In this document: piece after piece, positions 1-11,023 of the stretch
How positions within the stretch are numbered: the first letter of the stretch is position 1
Layout of the letters: every line of letters starts with the position of its first letter
Origin: Porphyra umbilicalis
Taxonomy: Eukaryota; Rhodophyta; Bangiophyceae; Bangiales; Bangiaceae
Reading direction: 5' to 3'
Assembly (NCBI GenBank): GCA_002049455.2
Contig: KV918959.1
Span: 80,282-144,281 of the forward strand
Length of the DNA: 64,000 nucleotides
Translations under genes and position numbers: made by a program
The notes under the pieces: model-generated
Databases searched by the model: none
The model's input: the letters and a program-made list of their open reading frames with translations, nothing else
What the model was told of the DNA's origin: nothing

Positions 1-1156
1 GTATCCGCCTCCTGCGTCGGGTACGCAGCAAGGAGGGGTCCAATTGTCGCCTTCAGGAGGCCCTCTCTTTCGCTGTCGGCCACACACCCACGAATCTCAC
101 ATTGAGCACCCAGCGGCCTGGTACGTGGTGTGCCTGAGCGGCTGGCGTGCTGTGCCCCGCACCGGCTCTGTCGCGTCTTGCGGTGCACTCCCCCACCCCC
201 CACGCCAGGAGGCCGTTTGGGGGTTGTGAGGTCACGCTGGCGGCCACCTGCCGCGCTGTCCCGTCGGTTGTGCCCGTGGTGCCCGCAGCGGGGTGGCTGG
301 CCAGGAGCACGCCTTTGGACCGGTCTACGAGGCCACTGTTCCGCGGGTACCTCCTAATTTTTGTTTTCTCGGTCCGCCCTGTTTTGTTCACCGGCGGCGG
401 CCGCGCCCTTATTCCAGCCTTCTTGACTGCTGCCAGACGGCGACTGGTGGCTCTCGGCTGGCACGCGGCAACAATCTGAGCGCGCGCGCATACAAACCCC
501 TGGGCTCGCGCGCTTTTTGGGAGCACGCCCGCGACCATCGGCCTCGGCCCGCGCCGACGTCCGCGACTACGAGCGCCGCGACCCCCCCCCCACACCACCC
601 GCCGTGCGCTCTGGGAGAACACTGGCCCCGCTGGTCCACTCTCACTGGTCGACGATTCTCTCCTCGGGCTGGGTGCCAACGCTGGACCCCCCCTGCCGCT
701 CTGCACCAGCGACGCTTCTCCGCCACATTTCTCTCTTAACGCCTTCGTGTCCCGCCGGCCAACCCACCCGCACTCGGCCAGATACACCCCCCTCCCGCTC
801 ACATTTTTTTGGGACGCTCCTTCGTCGTGCTCGCGGCCGGCCGCGCGCGACGCCGTCGTCGACGTCGTCGTCGTCGTCACCCCCGTTGCGTGCGTGCGGC
901 CGCCGCGCGCGCGCTGCAGATGCCGGCGTGCATGCGGGGCCTGACGGTCTGATTGCGCCGCTGGCACACGGCCCTTTGGGTTGGTAGCATTTTTTGGGTT
1001 GCTGGCGACGTCGGTGCGCGCCCTTGTTTCGCACGCTCACACCCTTATTCCATCCTCGCTCGAACGTGTTGCCAACGTAGCTGCGTAGCCGCCGTACCCG
1101 AGTAGCAGCAGAGCAGCCCGCTTGTTCTTCGTCGGCGGCTGGTCTCGTGCGTGCGC
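1..1156. other. Upstream region of the BET gene, no gene supported
   Basis: GC-rich leader with C runs and a trinucleotide-rich patch of CGTCGT type near 860-880. Long open frames exist on both strands, but their translations are Arg/Pro/Ala-rich with no domain, as expected by chance in DNA of this composition. Probably promoter and 5' leader of the downstream + strand gene. Confidence 0.4.
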
Positions 1157-3823
1157 ATGACGGCGAGCGACGCTCATGCCGGGCTGGTGATGGGTGTCCG
1201 CGGTCCTCTCGAGCCACCAGTATCTCCATGCTCGCTGACCAGTGATGGTCGTTCATCCCCACCGGCCGTAGACAAACAGCCGTTCTCCCCCGTGACGCTC
1301 GACGCTGTAGACGACCTGCCGCGGTCGTCGGTGCTCGGCGTGAGCAAGCGCAGTGGCGTCGACGCTGCTTCCCGCCTGGACGATGCCCATGACTTGATGC
1401 TTGTGAGCTGTGATGCGATGCCTTCATCTGTGGATGCGGATGGCATGAACGATGGCGAGGATGAGCTTGACGGTGCCGTTGCTCGGCCTGACATGTCGGC
1501 CGGCAACTGCAGCACGTCGCTCGTCCTCGATGGCTGCTCTCGGTCGGCGCCCGGTTTGTCGGATGGTGCGTCGGACGCGCTGTCCGCTGCTCCTCCGGTG
1601 ACGGGTTCTTGTGTAAACTTTGCTCAGGCCACTTCGGTCGAGACAGACGCCGGCAGCCGCGACGCTCTGCCTGCCGCGTGTAGTGAGGTGTGTCCTGCGC
1701 CGGATGTGCCTCGTGCTTCTGGTCCTGCGCCCCGGAGGAGTTCTCGTGCGCGTGTACCCTCTGCAATTGCTGCGTCGGCCGCCGTAGCTCCCGGCAAGCG
1801 CGAGCGGAGGCGCAAGCGCTGTGAGGCCTTCCCCGCGGAGAAGGATGTGGCGCCGGTGGGCAAGCGGTCCGTATGCCCGCCGCCGGCTGACAGTCTGCGA
1901 CCGCGGTCCGCCGGTCCGGCACCGCTCGAACTGTCGAAGTCACGCGCCGGAGGGGGCTTCCCGAGGCGACCGACTCTCGACCTTTCTTCCCCACTGGCGT
2001 CGCGCTCGACAGTGCCGATGTCGTCGGTGTCTGGTGCTGCCTCGGGTGGTGGCGCTCCCCCGTGCTCAGCCGACGAGAAGCGGCAGCAGCTTCTCGCTCG
2101 ACTTCACGCCATCAACGCGGAGAAGGCGCGCCTCGCGCTTGCGGAACAGATGCCTCGCCGCAGCATGTCGACGTCGCAACTCAACGGCTTGCTATCTCCC
2201 GCGTGCCCCCCTGTTCCTCCCCACACCCCCGGCTCGGCCTTGTGGTCGCAAGCGCGCTCCCTTGCAAGTCCTGCGGCCAGCACGAGTACCTGCGGTGCCA
2301 CAGCGCTCACCGCGCTAGATCTTGGCTCTGGGCGCGATGACGGTGCCTCTGCGGCGACACCCACTCCGGGCCCTGATGGTCAGTCAACAAGCACGACGGA
2401 CCGCGTGTCGCGACGTCCGTCGCGTCCTCGGACCCCGTCGGTTTGGCTGAAGCCCGCGCCTGGCGAGCCGGTGGCTGGGGCCCTCAACACACCGACGATG
2501 CCTTCTGGTTGGAGCCGGGACCCACGGATCAAGTATTGCCGCCGGGTGGTCAACGAGCTGCTGCGTCATCCACAGGCGAAGCCCTTCTCCGCTCCAGTCA
2601 ATGAGCTGTGGCCGCCGGAGTCGATCCCCAACTACTTCGTTATTGTAAAGCAGCCGATGGACTTGGGCACCGTCAAGCGTACGCTGGAGGCCGGTGGCTA
2701 TTGCTCGTTTGACCCCACCGACGTCGCGGCAGGCCGCATGCTCGCGCTATCCCGCTTCGAAAGTGACATCCTCCAAGTCTTCACCAACGCTATGCTGTAC
2801 AATCGCCCTGGCGACTCGCTTTATCAGTGTGCGTTTTCCCTGCGCGACGAGTTCCAGCGGCTCATCCGTGACATGCCCGAGGAGGCGCCTCCTGCTTCCA
2901 AGGGCGCTGCCCGTCGCGGCAACCGCAAAGCGAAGCCAGCCCCGGCGCCCAAGGCCAAGAAAGCGTCGATGCCGAAGCGCGGCAGCCCGCCGGCGGCAGC
3001 TGGTGCGGCGCCCAAGGCGACAGCGCCCAAGCGTCTAACGAAGACCAAGCGCTCGGCGAAGTCGGGCGCTGAAGCCTCTGCTTCGCTAGAGGCAGCTGCC
3101 ACTTTGTCGGGCGGGTCTGCTGACGTCGGCGGTGGTGGCGTGCGGACTGCGTCGGCTGCTGGTGCGCGGCCGTCAAAGTCCGCTACTCTGGTGCTGCCGC
3201 AAAGTGTCCGGGAGATCCGCAAGCAGTTGGCACAACTGCAGAACGAACGGGCGTACGTCGAATGCTATTCGCTGGGTGGCGTCAAGGGGTCGTCGGCTTT
3301 CATGAAGCGCGCGGCGATGCTGTACCACGTGGAGATGCGATTTGAGGAGAAGGAGCGCCTGGGCGAGAACATCTCGTCGCTGTCCGTGGACAAGCTCGGG
3401 AAGGTTGTACAGCTCGTGGCTCGCAAGTCGGCCGGCCGTGCCGAGGTCAACAACAACGACGAGTACGAGCTGGACATGGACGCGCTCGACAATCACACCC
3501 TCCGTGAAATGGAGGCGTACGTCGAGTCGTGCTTGCCTGTCGCCAAGCGCCGTACAATCAAGGACGTGAGCTCCTTCTCATCGGTTGGTGACGTCGACTC
3601 GGCCATGATCCGGCTGCGGCAGCACATGACGAACATCCTGGAGCGTCGCGCAGCTGCTCGTGCCCACCGCCGGTGGATGGGGTCCTACTCGTCGGAGGAC
3701 TCTGACAGCTCGGATGGTGACAGCTCGGACAGCGGCAGCTCCAGCAGTGGCAGTCGCAGCAGTGGCAGTGACAGTAGCAGCTCGGGCGAGTCGGGCTCGG
3801 ACTCTGAGAGTGACGGGGAATAG
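1157..3823 (+). CDS. BET/GTE-type bromodomain protein with NET domain
   Basis: Likely reads acetyl-lysine on histones and recruits transcription machinery in the nucleus. The 888-residue protein starts at the first ATG of the frame (a GTG two codons upstream is ignored). After a long disordered Ser/Pro/Ala region comes one bromodomain at about residues 455-570, with the ZA-loop motif QPMDLGTVK (PMD at 500-502) and the acetyl-lysine-binding Asn in AMLYNRPGD (N549). A Lys/Ala-rich basic stretch follows. Then there is a NET/extraterminal-like domain at about 735-800 (SLSVDKLGKVVQLV, then an acidic patch and a LREME segment), and an acidic Ser/Asp/Glu tail from about 844 to the end. One bromodomain plus NET is the plant/algal GTE layout; animal BET proteins have two. 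The frame is uninterrupted with no intron. The TAG stop directly after the acidic tail is the natural end. Confidence 0.93.
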   Translation: MTASDAHAGLVMGVRGPLEPPVSPCSLTSDGRSSPPAVDKQPFSPVTLDAVDDLPRSSVLGVSKRSGVDAASRLDDAHDLMLVSCDAMPSSVDADGMNDGEDELDGAVARPDMSAGNCSTSLVLDGCSRSAPGLSDGASDALSAAPPVTGSCVNFAQATSVETDAGSRDALPAACSEVCPAPDVPRASGPAPRRSSRARVPSAIAASAAVAPGKRERRRKRCEAFPAEKDVAPVGKRSVCPPPADSLRPRSAGPAPLELSKSRAGGGFPRRPTLDLSSPLASRSTVPMSSVSGAASGGGAPPCSADEKRQQLLARLHAINAEKARLALAEQMPRRSMSTSQLNGLLSPACPPVPPHTPGSALWSQARSLASPAASTSTCGATALTALDLGSGRDDGASAATPTPGPDGQSTSTTDRVSRRPSRPRTPSVWLKPAPGEPVAGALNTPTMPSGWSRDPRIKYCRRVVNELLRHPQAKPFSAPVNELWPPESIPNYFVIVKQPMDLGTVKRTLEAGGYCSFDPTDVAAGRMLALSRFESDILQVFTNAMLYNRPGDSLYQCAFSLRDEFQRLIRDMPEEAPPASKGAARRGNRKAKPAPAPKAKKASMPKRGSPPAAAGAAPKATAPKRLTKTKRSAKSGAEASASLEAAATLSGGSADVGGGGVRTASAAGARPSKSATLVLPQSVREIRKQLAQLQNERAYVECYSLGGVKGSSAFMKRAAMLYHVEMRFEEKERLGENISSLSVDKLGKVVQLVARKSAGRAEVNNNDEYELDMDALDNHTLREMEAYVESCLPVAKRRTIKDVSSFSSVGDVDSAMIRLRQHMTNILERRAAARAHRRWMGSYSSEDSDSSDGDSSDSGSSSSGSRSSGSDSSSSGESGSDSESDGE

Positions 3824-4897
3824 AATAGAACATAGCCCCTACTTGTTCTCTCTCCTGTCTTGCCCTCCCGACTGATCTGTTCTTGGGCCTGCCACCCGAG
3901 CCGCTGTGCACGCCGATTCCCCCGTGCCGCCCTTTATCGCAGCCGTCACGTCCTCTCGGAGGTGGTCGGTATCGCGCTGGGGGTCAGTGCCGTTCACCCA
4001 TCACGTCGCTGTTCCCATTGTCGAACTTTGCGCTCCGGCGGTTGCCCGCCGCTGGCTGTAGAGCCACGTGCTCCGGCAGCGCCTTCGTTTCATCTTGCGC
4101 TGGCGGTGCGCTGCCAGCAAGCATGCCGGCTCGTCGCCCGTGTGCTGAAAGACTGCCGTCCGAGGCAGCGCCACGTGCACCGTCGCGCGCTTCCCGCGTG
4201 CGTTGCAGCACCTGGTGCGGCCGGGCGTTGGGCTTTGGGGGCGCTGCCCGCGGTTGAGCGTGCTCGTATCCACCCATCAAACGCCTCGTCGGCGCGTCCT
4301 CGCACGCCCCTCCGTGGCAGCTACGAGTTAGCGTGCCGGCGGCGGGGTGCGTCGGTCGGATGGCGCGGAGCGGCGGGCTCCCCACGTCCAATCGTGGTCG
4401 TCGCCGCGCGGATCATACTGGCTCACCTCCTGCTCGTTGCATATGGTCTGTACTCTGAAAGATTGGATACTGCGCGTTCGCGTCTCTGTGGGGAGAGGGT
4501 GTCGGGCGTGGCTCGGACGCGGTCGTCCCGAGCCGCGCGCCGCAGCGGATGACCAAGGGCCTGTCGATGGCGGGCGTCCGTGCCCGCTGGCCCTTCAAGT
4601 CGTTTGGTCCAGTCGTATTCTGTGCATGGAATTGGGTGCTTAATTTGGATAAAGTTAGCTTTTTGTGGGCTCCACACTTTAAGCACGGATTGCTCGGCCC
4701 CTCGGCAGCGCCACTGCCCCAGAGGTGGGATTATCATCATTCCTCGGCTCGGATAAAATGATTATAATCAAGCCCTTGATTTTAATCACGTGCACCCTGA
4801 TTCACACAAATCTGCCAGATTGAAGTTTAAAGTCGCTTGTATCCAATTTGCTGAAGAGATTTGAAGCCTTCGAACTACGCTGCGGCGGCTCGGCTTT
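3824..4897. other. 3' region of BET gene and start of AT-richer island, no gene supported
   Basis: The frame of the BET gene stays open after its TAG as far as a TGA at 4550, but the translation is Arg/Cys-rich and unlike any domain. From about 4600 the composition turns AT-richer and looks like transposon or intergenic DNA. It contains one copy of the AT-rich palindromic repeat listed at 4725-4795. Confidence 0.4.
4725..4795 (+). repeat. AT-rich palindromic repeat, copy 1
   Basis: Shares about 60 bases with 13312-13384. Both have a perfect GATTATAATC palindrome, a short spacer and then TTTTAATCA, preceded by a related ATCATC segment. Same orientation in both places. It may be the end or a subterminal piece of a mobile element; no terminal repeat or target duplication was identified. 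Confidence 0.5.
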
Positions 4898-5090
4898 CTA
4901 CTCTCTGAAAGACGCTTGTAGGCTACTTTGTCCGTCCGCGACCACCCCGGATTGCTGATCGTTCAACAGTGTCAGTTTTTCACACCCGATTCCAGGCAGG
5001 CAGGGGCCAGTGTTCACGCGTATTTGAGAAATTCATGACACGGCGTGCACATGAAGTGCAGATCGGTCGGAATTCCAGCACCTATGACAG
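4898..5090 (+). repeat. Island-edge inverted repeat, left copy
   Basis: Matches the reverse complement of 43045-43235. The outer ~97 bases (from CTACTCTCTGAAAGACGCTT to ...CCCGATTCCAG) differ by eye at only one substitution and one T-run length. The inner ~90 bases match less well (roughly three in four) and end at a shared ATGACAG. No target-site duplication is evident outside the two copies. It could be a terminal inverted repeat of a very large element or one of two copies of a short dispersed repeat. Confidence 0.7.
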
Positions 5091-5158
5091 AATTATGTAC
5101 CCAACAATTGACGCTTTTTCAGACGAATGACAACAGAAAACTAACTACGACGAGCTAC

Positions 5159-5692
5159 TCACTGACCGCCCGGACCACCGGGGTGGTGCGTGTCGTAAGT
5201 CATGACCGCCTCTTCACGCTCCTCTCGCTCCATCTCCGACATGCAACGCGCACCGCCCTCATACACAAAAAAAAAGAAATGCGTGATGGGGTCAGTGGGC
5301 CCCACCTCTTCGTCCCAAAGGTGGTGGTTCAGCTCCCACTCCTGGTCCGCCATCATGACGATCTTGGGGGGGTTGGTGTGGAGCTCGATGAGCTCGCCCA
5401 ATGCCCGCTGGTCAGCCCACCGAGCGAACGACTCCCCGTAGGACCCGAGCACGACGTAGCTGAGGGGGTCAATTGACACGAAATCCCCAATAAAGACGTT
5501 CGTGCAAAAGTAGTCCCAGTGTCTGTAGTTGTCGCCCCCCTCGCGGTAGTCCAATTCCTCCGCGCGGAGCACGGCCTCCTCGGCCGCGCTCATCCGGGCG
5601 CCAATGCGGCCGGCGCCCCACACCCGACGCCGCTTGCGGAGCCGTTCTAGCTCCGACAAGACGCGGTGGACCTCTGATAGAGACCGGCGCAT
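5159..5692 (-). CDS. Hypothetical 177-residue protein
   Basis: I do not recognise the family. The frame runs from an ATG to a TGA and looks like a genuine protein, unlike the Arg/Pro-rich chance frames nearby. It has a charged N-terminal helix (SEVHRVLSELERLRKRRR), then an acidic, aromatic-rich region with HWDYFCTNVFIGDFV, GSYGESFARW and HFFFFVYEGG, and ends in a Gly/Pro tail. There is no signal peptide or membrane segment. It begins just inside the left inverted repeat, so it may be the outermost gene of a mobile element. SMI1/KNR4-like folds were considered from the acidic/aromatic pattern, but the diagnostic N-terminal motif is absent. Confidence 0.5.
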   Translation of the reverse strand: MRRSLSEVHRVLSELERLRKRRRVWGAGRIGARMSAAEEAVLRAEELDYREGGDNYRHWDYFCTNVFIGDFVSIDPLSYVVLGSYGESFARWADQRALGELIELHTNPPKIVMMADQEWELNHHLWDEEVGPTDPITHFFFFVYEGGARCMSEMEREEREEAVMTYDTHHPGGPGGQ

Positions 5693-5722
5693 ATCGATCC
5701 GCAGAGGGGGAGGGAGTCGTCA

Positions 5723-5742
5723 GGGGGGGGGGGGGGGGGGGG
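5723..5742. repeat. G20 homopolymer
   Basis: Uninterrupted run of about 20 G upstream of the 177-residue gene. Its true length is uncertain in any assembly. Confidence 0.85.
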
Positions 5743-5986
5743 CAAGTCTGCTTGCCAAAAGTGGGGGGTTTGTGGGTGATGGGAGAGGGGGGGGCAGGCA
5801 CAACGAGCCTGGTACTCGCGCCGTAGGCAAGCGGGCGGCCTTTTTTTATGCACTTGCGGCGGCGCTGCTCGCGCCACATGCTCGGGTCATCCCACCTACA
5901 TCCGACGCGGCTTAGCTGGAGTTCACTCTTTTGCGATGCCTGACAGTAATTCCCAACCGTCGCGACGGACCGACCTGACCCCCTGC

Positions 5987-6230
5987 GATGACTTGGATCT
6001 GTCTGACGAGCACCGAACTGAGCCGGTCGGCTGACTGCCTCACAGCGCCTTCGGGCTGGTAGATGACTTGGATCTGACGAGGACCAAAATAAAACGGACA
6101 GCTTACGGTCTGACAGCTTCACTGACAGCGCCTTCAGGCTGGTCGATGACTTGGATCTGACGAGGACTTCATGAAACGGTCAGCTTATGGTCTTACAGAG
6201 TCAATTTGCTGGTTGCAGCGCGCGCTGTAC
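5987..6230 (+). repeat. Tandem repeat of about 75-83 bp, three copies
   Basis: The phrase GATGACTTGGATCTG recurs at 5987, 6062 and 6145. Between copies lie matching segments for a CAGCGCCTTC(A/G)GGCTGGT motif and for AAACGG(A/T)CAGCTTA(C/T)GGTCT. The third copy fades after about 6210. No coding potential. Confidence 0.75.
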
Positions 6231-7063
6231 GTTGCAGACCAAAGGAAAGGAGCGGTTGATGACATGGCGAAAGTATTCTGCGGTCGCCCAGCCAGATACG
6301 TTCGCAGTCAACTCCTCCCCCAGGGTGTCAGGCATGAAACCCTCATTTTTCTTACGATTGGGGCCTGTACGAGGCTCCAGTGAGGCCAGGACTCAGATGA
6401 CGGGCAGCAGTGGCACCGCCGGAAAAGGCGGCCGGGGCGCAGCCACCCATGAATTTAAGCGCACCCAGCAACACCATGGAGCTCGAGCAGCTTTCGACCC
6501 GCCAAGCACCCTTCAGGAGCCAACGCAATGGCCTCCTCCCCCTCATCCCCCGGGCCCCTGAGCCCTGAGTTTCGAATCCCCCGCCTGCCGACCGGCTCGC
6601 GCACCCCCTCCCCCGGCGGCCACCCCACCCCAGCCGCGCACACGACGCTGGCCACCCCCCCCCCATCGCGTGAGCGCGTCGCGGCGGCGTCCGACGCCCA
6701 GTCGGTCGGCGGGGCTGTGCCGTTTGTGCCAGCGCCCCTGCCCTGGGCGGCGGTCGCTGCGCCTCTGCCTGGTCGCGACGGGCCCTTTGTGGCCCAGGCG
6801 GGGCCGGTCGCCTCATCCGAGGCGGCCAGCCGTCCGCTGTCGCTTCTGTTGCCACCGCGGCGGGGTGGGCTTTCAGCTGGGCCACCCAATTAGGTTTGGG
6901 CGGGCGGCCGCGCGACGCAGGGTGGCGGCGGGCCAGCTGTTGGGACTGTGGAAGAGACGTCTGACCCCTTCGCTCCTCGCCGCGTGGCGGCGTTTGCTGC
7001 GAGTGGCGGCGGGGCCGCCGTCCCAGAGCCGCCCCGCAAGGAATCCTGCGCAAGGTGAGCTTT
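6231..7063. other. Upstream flank of the Helitron frame
   Basis: A GC-rich stretch (6500-7050) with no convincing protein on either strand. Helitron proteins normally have a further N-terminal part before the segment found at 7064, so this region may hold a decayed or spliced 5' part. I could not identify one. CAAG followed by GTGAGC at 7051-7060 resembles a splice donor. Confidence 0.3.
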
Positions 7064-10000
7064 ATGAACTCTTGGTTTGATCCGACACGTTTTCCTCTGC
7101 TTTTCCCACTGGGCACCGATGGATGGCATGATGGGATTCGAAAAACCCGAGGAGGCAAGAAAGTGAGTCTGCTCGACTTCATGGCGTATCATCTGTTCAC
7201 TCGGGAGGGCCAGTTCGCCTACCTACAGCGCTGCAAGCGGCTTTGGGGTGAATATGTGGTCGATCAATTTATCAAAGTCGAGCACGCCCGCCTGCTCTGG
7301 CAGCGGCTAAACCAGAAAAGCCTACGGTGTGAAATGTATAGTCGCGTGGTGGACGCTGTCAGGGATGGGTCGGCCGCAACGGGGCGGATCGGAAAAGGAG
7401 TCCTCTTGCACGCATCGCATGTTGCGAGCCCGAGGTACATGGCTGAGAACTTTGCGGACTCCATGGCTGTCGTACGTGCCTTTGGCAAGCCAGCCCTCTT
7501 CGGGACATTCACCTGCAATCCTCAGTGGAAAGAGATTCAGGATGCACTGCTGCCGAACCAGACGCCGAACGATCGCCCAGATTTGATCACACGCGTTTTC
7601 AAAATGAAGCTGAAAGAGCTGATCAAAATGATCAAGGAGGACAATGTGTTTGGCTATTGTCTGGCATTCGTGATGACCATTGAGTTCCAGAAGCGTGGCC
7701 TGCCGCACGCTCACTGGCTGGTCATCCTGCGCCGGCAAGATGTGCCTCAGACGGCAGATGCGTACGACGAGTTCATCCGCGCCGAGATCCCAAAAGAGAG
7801 CGACAGCCCATCACTGCGTGCTAAAGTGCTGAAGCACATGGTGCATGGGCCATGCGGATCCCACAACGTGGCTTCGCCGTGCATGGGTATGGATGGTAGC
7901 TGCTCCAAAAAGTTTCTCAAGGACCTCGCATCGGCCACAACGGCCACCGAGGACTCCTATCCAAACTACCGGAGGCGCTAGCCGCAGGACGGAGGGGAGT
8001 CCGTGGCCTTCACACGTGGCAATCGCGCGTCGCAGATCGACAATTCGTGGATTGTGCCCTACTCCCCGCTGCTTCTGGAGAAATTTGATTGCCACATCAA
8101 TCTGGAGATCGTTTCCTCTGTCGCTGTTGTCAAGTACATTTACAAGTATATTTACAAGGGACCGGATAAGGCCATGGTGTCGGTTGTAGCAGCGACTCGG
8201 GACGACGAAGGGGGCGAAGAGGTCGGACGGCAGCCCAGAGATGAAATACAGGAGTATCTGGACGCCAGATGGATTGCTGAGTGCGAAGCAGTGTGGAGGG
8301 GACTGTCCAATCCAGTTATCTTTCGTGACCCTGCGGTGATGAAGATGCCCGTTCACTTGGAGAACCAGCAGCCCGTGTTCTTCGCGCCTGGAGAGGTGGA
8401 AGGTGTTGCGGCAACCGCACCAAAGGAGACAAAGCTCACAGCCTTCTTCTCCTTGATGCAGGCGCCAGATGATGGAAAGTCTCCCTCCACGACAGACCTC
8501 TTATATGCGGACATCCCCAGGTACTTTACTTGGCAGACCAAAACGCGCAAGTGGCGGCGCCGCCAGCGCGGTGTGCAGAGATCGTCTGAAGATACGCCAA
8601 CGATGATTGGCCGGGTTCCTGGCCTCCACCCCTCCATGGGCGATGTTTATTACATGCGGCTGCTTCTTTACCGCGTGAAGGGACCTGGATCGTTTGTGGA
8701 TCTTCGAACGTACGAGGGTTTCGTGCATCCCACATACAAAGATGCATGTGCAGCAAGGCAAATGCTGGCCACCAATGCGGTCTGGGATGAGACACTGACG
8801 GAAGCGGCTTCGTGGAGGATGCCGGCGGCTCTGCGGGAGCTGTTCGCGTCCGTGGTGGCTCTCAATGCTCCGGCTGATGTGCCCGACTTGCTGCAAAAGC
8901 ACTACACCGCTCTCTCCGAGGACATGACCTACAGATTGGCATCTCGGCAGGCACAGGGCTTGGACCTGGACGCTACCGAGGACGACCTGCGCCGCATTGT
9001 GCTGCTCGATATTGAAAAGCACATGAGAGCGCGTAACAGCTGTCTTCAAGACCACCAGATTCTGATTCCGGCAGCCCGAGTTGGAGAAGACGGGGAGGCG
9101 CTGGAGGTCCTCGGCGAAGCTCCTCCACCAGCCAGGAGGGCTGGCGGGCAAGCGCTCGCAGAACAGCTTCCAGGAAATCGGGATGAGCTCCTCGCTGCAG
9201 TGGCCCACCGTGTGCCGACACTGCAGCCGGACCAGAAAGTTGTTTGGGATGCAGTGAGCGAGTCAATCGACGGCTCCATGGGGAGATTATTCTTTCTGGA
9301 CGCCCCTGGTGGCGCTGGGAAGACGTATTTGGCGGAGACTCTCTTGAACTACACGAGAGGCAGCGGTCACATCGGGCTAGCGGTTGCATCCAGTGCAATT
9401 GCAGCAACTCTCATGCCGCTTGGCCGCACCGTGCACAGCCGCTTCAAAATTCCCATCGAGATCAATCAGACTTCGTTCTGCGGCTTCACGCAAAGCACTG
9501 ATGTTGCAAAAATGCTGAAGAAGACCAAACTGATTGTCTGGGACGAGGCGTCAATGGCACATCGTCACTGCTTCGAAGCTGTGGACCGCAGCATTGTGGA
9601 TGTGATGGGGCCAGACGTGGCGTCGCAAATCACATGGCTGGTGTGCGGAGACTTCCGTCAGGTTCCCGCAGTGGTACCCAAGGGGTCCATAGCACAAATA
9701 ATTCGTGCTTCTCTTCGAAAGTCACCGTTGATGTGGTCACGCTTCACGCGAATGCAACTGACGACAAATATGCCCGTGAAGACCAGGGCAGACGCAGGTC
9801 AGGCTGAGGAGGCCAGCCTTTTCGAGGCCTTTGGGAAATGGCTGTTAGCCATTGGCGATGGGGTTATCCGGTCCGCTGTGGTGCTTCAGACCGAGGAGTC
9901 AGCACGTCGCACACCTGCACAGGGCTTCGACTTAGAAACAGACCTGAGAGCAGCGCTCCCTTTGGCCTCAGGACAGGGCGGTGCCCGTCGCCGTTCGCCG

Positions 10001-11023
10001 AGGCCAGGAAGTACTGCCGCGGAGCAGTGTACGACGAAGATCCGCATCCCTCGGGCCATGTGTCTCCCGAAAGGAAGTGGGATGCAGGAGCTGCTAAACT
10101 CTGTGTTTCCAGAGATGAGCACGGTCAACCCCACGAACGCTGCCGCGCTGGACGCGATGGGAGAGCGCATGATTCTCACCACTCTGAACAAGGACGTTCT
10201 AGACCTCAACGAATTGGCTATCGATCAGTTTCCAGGTCAGGCACGGACCTACTACAGTATCGATACAGTCAGCGATGAGGACATGGAGCTCGCGGAGGTC
10301 TATACGACAGAGTTTCTGAACACGATTGACCACTCCTCAGTGCCAACGCACGCAATGGTGCTCAAGGTAGGCATGACTGTCATGCTCCTACGAAACCTGG
10401 CGGCCCAAAATGGCGACTGCAATGGAACGCGGTACATAGTTACACGGCTTGGCGACAATGTCATCGAGCTCCGCCAAATTGGCACCATCAGGCGCATCCT
10501 CATTCCAAAAATTGACGTGACCACCAGCGATTGTGGGCTACCGATCAAGCTCAAGCGACGGCAATTCCCCATCCGCGTGGCATTCGCCGCAACCATCAAC
10601 AAAGCCCAGGGTGCCACCCTCAAGCGCCTTGGTCTATGGCTGCCGCAACCAGTTTTCGGACATGGGCAGGTGTATGTTGGCACTTCCCGTGTTGGTGATC
10701 CGCGAGAAATCATTGTCGGAGCGCCTGCGGCCTATTATGATGACGCAGGGTACATTGTGACTGACAATGTGGTGTTCACGCAACTGTTGAACGACGATGC
10801 TGTTTAGCCATACTTTTTTTGTGTTGGCCGGATCATCTTTAGATAGCTACTTTGATATAATGTTTCATGATTCGCATGCTGTTTTTCGGTAGTTCCCGCC
10901 CATACCAGATAGTGCAAAAAAATACATTTTCCATTTGTAACATAGCTTTTCGACAGGTAGTGAGAGGACCCTTTCACTCTGAGGTTGCTTGAATGCAACC
11001 GAATGTCACAGACGAGGCGCTAG
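7055..11023 (+). mobile_element. Helitron, ends not firmly placed
   Basis: Core defined by the Rep-helicase frame. Downstream, GGTTGC-TTGAAT-GCAACC at 10983-11000 forms a short hairpin and a CTAG follows at 11020-11023. This is a possible Helitron 3' end, but the hairpin-CTAG spacing is longer than usual and the next base is not T. The 5' end (TC) was not found. Confidence 0.5.
7064..10807 (+). CDS. Helitron Rep-helicase transposase, interrupted by one in-frame TAG
   Basis: Rolling-circle transposase. The Rep (Helitron-like N) part has FGTFTCNPQW and the HUH motif in EFQKRGLPHAHWLVIL (about 7687-7734), then the catalytic tyrosine cluster KYIYKYIYKG (8132-8161). A PIF1-type SF1B helicase follows, with Walker A DAPGGAGKT (near 9300), Walker B IVWDEAS (near 9535), VCGDFRQVP (near 9645), INKAQGATL (near 10595) and YVGTSRV (near 10672). 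The frame is the same throughout. One TAG at 7979-7981, between NYRRR and PQDGGES, splits it into 7064-7981 and 7982-10807. The first ATG is at 7064; part of the usual N-terminus is missing or lies upstream. The helicase ends naturally after NVVFTQLLNDDAV. It is either a recently inactivated copy or needs readthrough. Base composition is lower in GC than the host genes. Confidence 0.92.

Noticed and set aside
642-1994. 450-residue minus-strand frame
   Set aside because: Antisense shadow of the BET gene and its leader; Arg/His/Pro-rich.
3824-4552. Extension of the BET gene through its TAG
   Set aside because: The frame stays open, but the product is Arg/Cys-rich with no similarity to BET C-termini, and the acidic Ser tail is a normal end.
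10983-11023. Helitron 3' terminus (hairpin plus CTAG)
   Set aside because: Hairpin-to-CTAG spacing is about 19 bases and the base after CTAG is C, not T. Kept only as a low-confidence boundary.
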